In this document: positions 60,677 to 64,000 of the stretch, one piece after another
How the letters are laid out: every line of letters starts with the position of its first letter
How positions within the stretch are numbered: the first letter of the stretch is position 1
Position numbers and translations under genes: made by a program
NCBI GenBank assembly: GCA_965247245.1
Contig: CBDFGV010000003.1
Coordinates: forward strand, 3,968,001 to 4,032,000
Length of the DNA: 64,000 nucleotides
Direction: 5' to 3'
DNA from: Tectiglobus sp965247245
GTDB lineage: Bacteria; Pseudomonadota; Alphaproteobacteria; Rhizobiales; Hyphomicrobiaceae
Notes under the pieces: generated by a model
Database searches by the model: none
What the model saw: only the letters and a program-made list of their open reading frames with translations
Told to the model about the DNA's origin: nothing

Positions 60677-61689
60677 GCGAGACTGATTCGCACTTTGGTC
60701 TGCAAGAATGATCGCGCATAGCGCCTGTGCAGTCAGCTTCAGTACGATTTGTGCACAGGATTGCTGATGTCAATCACTTCGCCAAAGTGGTGTTGTCGGA
60801 CGGCCTCAATAGGTTCGGCGCAAGACTATCCGGGCGCAGCTGTCTCTGCCTGCATCATCGAAAAAATGAACTGGCGCAACCTTGATATAGAGGTTGCCGA
60901 GCGCATTGCCATTCAAGCACATCAGCTTAGTCGAGCAGTGCAATCAGCACTTGCGCGCCGCTAGCACCATGACAAGGTGGGGAGAGTTGGTCGACCTCAT
61001 GAAGACATTGAAACCGCGATAAAAAATTAGCGCTGGCCAAACCTCCTGCGCGGTTGCGCGGGCTCCTTGCGGTTCGCTGCTCTGCACGTCGTTGGGGCCG
61101 CAAGTTCTGTCGATCTCCAAGAGACCAGAAGCTGTTCGTTGTCGAATTCAACTGGCATCTCGAACTGGCATCGGCACCGCGCCGATGCTGAATGCATGAT
61201 CGATTTCGACCATCCGAATGTCGCGCAACAATCCAACTCATGAGTCGCCTTCGTATGGTACATGGCAAGCCAAGTCTTGAATGAACGCCGATCACTAAAA
61301 CTTGTTCTATTCAATCTTGGTAATGTCGACTAAAATTTGAGCCCAATCAGATCAGAGAAATCTGTTTTGTTTTTTACGAGTGATTTCAAGCGTCTATTTC
61401 AACGCCTGAGTAATTTTCAAAAAGTTCATATTCTGCCGCTTTAGCGGCGCAGTTCCGCCTGATCTCCGAGTCACGATGAGTGGAGGTGAGTAAAGAACAG
61501 ACACTCGGCGACCGATCAAAAGGCAAACTGCTGCGGATAACTCGTGTTAGAGTAGTTCCGTTATGTGCAGATCGAGACTTTGGAGACGTATTGCGAGATA
61601 GCGAACCGACAACCAAGTTCTAAAGAGTGAACAATGCGCTGCTGCGGCAGCCGTTCCCCGGAACTTCAGAAGGCAAGCGAGAAAGATTG
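60677..61689. other. sparse intergenic region before prkA
   Basis: About 1 kb without a confident gene. A plus-strand frame 60767-60964 (MSITSPKWCCRTASIGSAQD, ending RAVQSALARR) has AGG 7 bases upstream and could be a small protein, at low confidence. An 8-bp inverted repeat, CCTGTGCA/TGCACAGG, lies at 60724-60759. A small hairpin GCCGC-TTTA-GCGGC is near 61434. The stretch 61.3-61.6 kb is AT-richer and includes a T-run near 61365. The prkA promoter should be in the last 100 bases or so, but no clear sigma motif was seen. Confidence 0.4.
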
Positions 61690-63636
61690 ATGACGACCGC
61701 CAACGAACTTTTTGAGATCTATGCGCAGGGCTACGATCAGCAAAAGCAGTCGGAGCTCTCGCTGAAACAATACCTCGAAGACTGTCGGGACGATCCGTCC
61801 TTATACGCAAGTGCCGCCGAACGAATGATCACGGCGATCGGCGAACCGGAAATGGTCGACACGTCGAAGGACGCACGGCTTGGCCGGATATTCCTCAACC
61901 GAACAATCAAGGTCTACCCGGCATTCAAAGACTTTTACGGTCTCGAAGAAACCATTGAGCGAATTGTCGGTTTCTTCCGCCATGCCGCGCAGGGCTTGGA
62001 AGAGCGCAAGCAAATCCTCTATCTCCTCGGCCCCGTTGGTGGCGGTAAATCCTCGCTCGCCGAGCGCCTCAAAGAGCTGATGGAGAAGTGCCCGATCTAC
62101 GTCCTCAAGGCAGGCGACGAGATCAGCCCGATTTTCGAAAGCCCGCTCGGGTTGTTTGATCCGGCGACCATGGGTTCGGTGCTTGAAGACAAGTACAACA
62201 TTCCGCAGCGTAAGCTGACCGGCCGCATGAGCCCGTGGGCCATTAAACGGCTCGATGAGTTCGGCGGCGACATCTCCAAGTTCACTGTCGTCAAGCTACT
62301 GCCATCCCGTTTGCGCCAGATCTGTGTCGCCAAGACAGAACCAGGCGACGAGAACAATCAGGACATCTCCTCGCTCGTTGGCAAGGTCGACATTCGCAAG
62401 CTGGAGTTCCACGGCCAGAACGACGCCGACGCTTACTCTTACTCGGGTGGCCTCAACCGCACGACGCAGGGTCTGCTCGAGTTCGTCGAGATGTTCAAGG
62501 CGCCGATCAAGATGCTGCACCCGTTGCTGACAGCGACCCAGGACGGCACTTATGTCGGTACGGAGAACGTGGGCGCGTTGCCTTATCAGGGTATTATCAT
62601 TGCCCACTCTAACGAGAGCGAGTGGCAGAGCTTCCGCGCCAACAAAAACAATGAAGCGTTCCTTGACCGTATCTGCGTGATCCAGGTGCCTTACTGTCTG
62701 CGCGTCTCAGACGAGATGAAGATCTACGAGAAGCTGCTGGCAACCAGTGAGGTCTTCCAGGCGCCTTGCGCACCGGGAACCTTGGAGATGCTCTCCCAGT
62801 TCTCTGTCCTGACGCGCCTTAAGGAACATGAGAATTCAAGCACGTTCTCCAAGATGCGGATCTATGATGGTGAAAGCCTGAAGGATACAGACCCGCACGC
62901 CAAGACGATCCAGGAGTACCGTGACGCGGCCGGGATCAACGAAGGCATGGACGGAACATCTACGCGCTTCGCCTATAAGGTATTGTCGGAGACATTCAAC
63001 TACGACACCAGTGAGGTCGCGGCTGACCCGGTGCACCTGATGTACGTTTTAGAGCAATCGATCCGCCGTGAGCAACTGCCGGTCGAAACCGAAGACCAGT
63101 ACGTCGAGTTCATCAAGGAAGACCTGGCACCGCGCTATGCCGAGTTCATCGGCAATGAAGTCCAAAAGGCCTATCTCGAAAGCTATCACGATTTCGGCCA
63201 GAACCTGTTTGATCGTTATGTTGCTTATGCCGATGCCTGGATCGAAGATCAGGACTACAAAGATCCTGATACCGGACAGTTGATGAGCAGACAGCTTTTG
63301 GATCAGGAACTGTCCAAGATCGAAAAGCCGGCTGGGATCGCCAACCCGAAGGACTTCCGCTACGAGGTGGTGAAGTTCTCTCTCCGGGCACGTGCCAAGA
63401 ATGGCGGTAAGAACCCGAGCTGGACAAGTTATGAGAAGATTCGTGACGTTATAGAAAAGCGGATGTTCAGCCAGGTTGAAGATCTGCTGCCGGTCATCTC
63501 GTTCGGCGCCAAGCAGGACAGCGATACGGAGAAGAAGCACGAGGAATTCGTGCAGCGTATGGTCAGTCGTGGTTACACACCACGCCAGGTCCGCCGTCTG
63601 GTTGAATGGTACATGCGGGTCAAGAAGTCAGGCTGA
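61690..63636 (+). CDS. prkA: PrkA family serine protein kinase/AAA protein
   Basis: Protein of 648 residues. The AAA N-domain has the Walker A motif YLLGPVGGGKSSLAERLKEL, and nearby are LEDKYNIPQRKLTGRMSPWA and LNRTTQGLLEFVEMFKAPIK. The C-terminal kinase-like part includes FSLRARAKNGGKNPSWTSYE. PrkA/YeaG proteins respond to starvation or nitrogen stress and form an operon with yeaH and a spoVR-like gene. Start at the ATG at 61690 with GAGAAAG upstream; the GTG at 61627 is less likely. yeaH begins 195 bases downstream. Confidence 0.95.
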   Translation: MTTANELFEIYAQGYDQQKQSELSLKQYLEDCRDDPSLYASAAERMITAIGEPEMVDTSKDARLGRIFLNRTIKVYPAFKDFYGLEETIERIVGFFRHAAQGLEERKQILYLLGPVGGGKSSLAERLKELMEKCPIYVLKAGDEISPIFESPLGLFDPATMGSVLEDKYNIPQRKLTGRMSPWAIKRLDEFGGDISKFTVVKLLPSRLRQICVAKTEPGDENNQDISSLVGKVDIRKLEFHGQNDADAYSYSGGLNRTTQGLLEFVEMFKAPIKMLHPLLTATQDGTYVGTENVGALPYQGIIIAHSNESEWQSFRANKNNEAFLDRICVIQVPYCLRVSDEMKIYEKLLATSEVFQAPCAPGTLEMLSQFSVLTRLKEHENSSTFSKMRIYDGESLKDTDPHAKTIQEYRDAAGINEGMDGTSTRFAYKVLSETFNYDTSEVAADPVHLMYVLEQSIRREQLPVETEDQYVEFIKEDLAPRYAEFIGNEVQKAYLESYHDFGQNLFDRYVAYADAWIEDQDYKDPDTGQLMSRQLLDQELSKIEKPAGIANPKDFRYEVVKFSLRARAKNGGKNPSWTSYEKIRDVIEKRMFSQVEDLLPVISFGAKQDSDTEKKHEEFVQRMVSRGYTPRQVRRLVEWYMRVKKSG

Positions 63637-63657
63637 TGATCAGCCCGGACAATGGCG

Positions 63658-63678
63658 CGGTTGGCTTCTTGCCAACCG
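63658..63678 (+). other. hairpin between prkA and yeaH
   Basis: CGGTTGGC (63658-63665) and GCCAACCG (63671-63678) pair perfectly over 8 bp with a TTCTT loop, about 22 bases after the prkA stop. The following bases (TTGCCTTCG) are not a T-tract. It may be an RNA-stability or partial-termination element that sets prkA:yeaH ratios. Confidence 0.45.
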
Positions 63679-63831
63679 TTGCCTTCGTCGACTGCTCATC
63701 CGCAATTCGAACAAGCCAGACTGATTCTTCTCCTGATAGGTTGACTTGAACTTCAGCATATCACTCTGCCTCCGACACATTCACCGAAAGACTGCCGAAG
63801 GCGGGGCACCACTAACGAAAGGCATGAGTAC

Positions 63832-64000
63832 ATGCACATCGTCGATCGCCGTCTCAATCCGAAAGCAAAAAGCCTCGGCAACCGCCAGCGCTTTCTGCGA
63901 CGGGCCAAGGCGGAGATCCGTGAAGCGGTGCGCGACTCCCTTTCCAAGCGCAAGGTGGCGGATGTCGATGGCGGCGAAGATGTTCGCATCCGCACAAAGA
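63832..64000 (+). CDS. yeaH: YeaH/YhbH family protein (DUF444), 5' part
   Basis: The window ends 56 codons into this gene. The visible N-terminus MHIVDRRLNPKAKSLGNRQR, FLRRAKAEIREAVRDSLSKR is the strongly conserved start of DUF444 proteins, which accompany PrkA in the stress operon; full length in the family is about 400-430 residues with a von Willebrand-like domain that is not visible here. AAAGG lies about 10 bases upstream of the ATG. A spoVR/ycgB homologue would be expected next. Confidence 0.92.
   Translation, partial: MHIVDRRLNPKAKSLGNRQRFLRRAKAEIREAVRDSLSKRKVADVDGGEDVRIRTK

Noticed and set aside
60724..60759. 8-bp inverted repeat CCTGTGCA/TGCACAGG as an operator
   Set aside because: A repeat this short with a 20-base gap is expected about once in a kilobase by chance, and it lies far from any confident gene start.
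63049..63540. 163-residue minus-strand frame inside prkA
   Set aside because: It is a hydrophobic antisense shadow of the prkA C-terminus; the plus strand has the conserved PrkA motifs.
1..64000. tRNA genes, CRISPR arrays, insertion sequences, integrases
   Set aside because: No cloverleaf with a GTTCGA T-loop, no regularly spaced direct repeats and no transposase-like protein were seen in the window.

Overview
The window is a 64 kb piece of an alphaproteobacterial chromosome. Evidence for this is the linked housekeeping blocks trmD-rplS, map-radC, dnaKJ-pyrF and hrcA-grpE facing rph-rdgB-hemW, together with a BufA/BufB/BufC bufferin operon, a bactofilin, SoxBDAG sarcosine oxidase and a prkA-yeaH operon. 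A heterotrophic, possibly marine, Rhodospirillales-like organism fits, but I cannot name genus or species. No tRNA, rRNA, CRISPR array, transposase or integrase was recognised.

Layout. 0-5.7 kb: a small orphan protein, an FAD oxidoreductase, a cysteine-rich metal permease, an enoyl-CoA hydratase, an unknown cysteine-motif protein and a bactofilin. 5.7-8.4 kb (minus strand): a bufferin-type copper RiPP operon made of a DUF2282 precursor, a DUF692/MNIO enzyme, a DUF2063 partner and a DoxX membrane protein. 8.5-30.9 kb: mostly conserved chromosome (leuC, LysR, trxB, MFS, radC, map, rplS, trmD, pyrF, dnaJ, dnaK, alkB, grpE, hrcA, rph, VOC, rdgB, hemW, LysR, exoD, dsbB). The L19 protein here carries an unusual C-terminal domain.

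30.9-32.6 kb is the most puzzling part. About 1.2 kb has no credible gene but holds several strong RNA-like helices, including a 15-bp stem with three G-U pairs and a perfect 12-bp inverted repeat. It is followed by a 70-residue unknown protein and a clear terminator. I propose a large structured plus-strand RNA of unknown class.

32.6-44.7 kb looks like a catabolic island for a sulfated organic compound: two sulfatases, a tripartite tricarboxylate-type transporter (TctABC), a ROK regulator, a choline-dehydrogenase-like GMC oxidoreductase, an HD-domain protein, a cupin and an SMP-30 lactonase. 44.8-49.5 kb holds an HNH nuclease, an esterase, an internally repeated membrane protein, argG, a carbonic anhydrase and a rhodanese. 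49.5-60.7 kb holds a GlxA/GbdR-like regulator, an RND efflux pair and soxBDAG, pointing to glycine betaine/sarcosine catabolism. 60.7-61.7 kb is a sparse gap before prkA and the start of yeaH, which runs off the window.

Starts were moved inward from the longest reading frame where a ribosome binding site or family alignment supported it; these choices are noted per gene.
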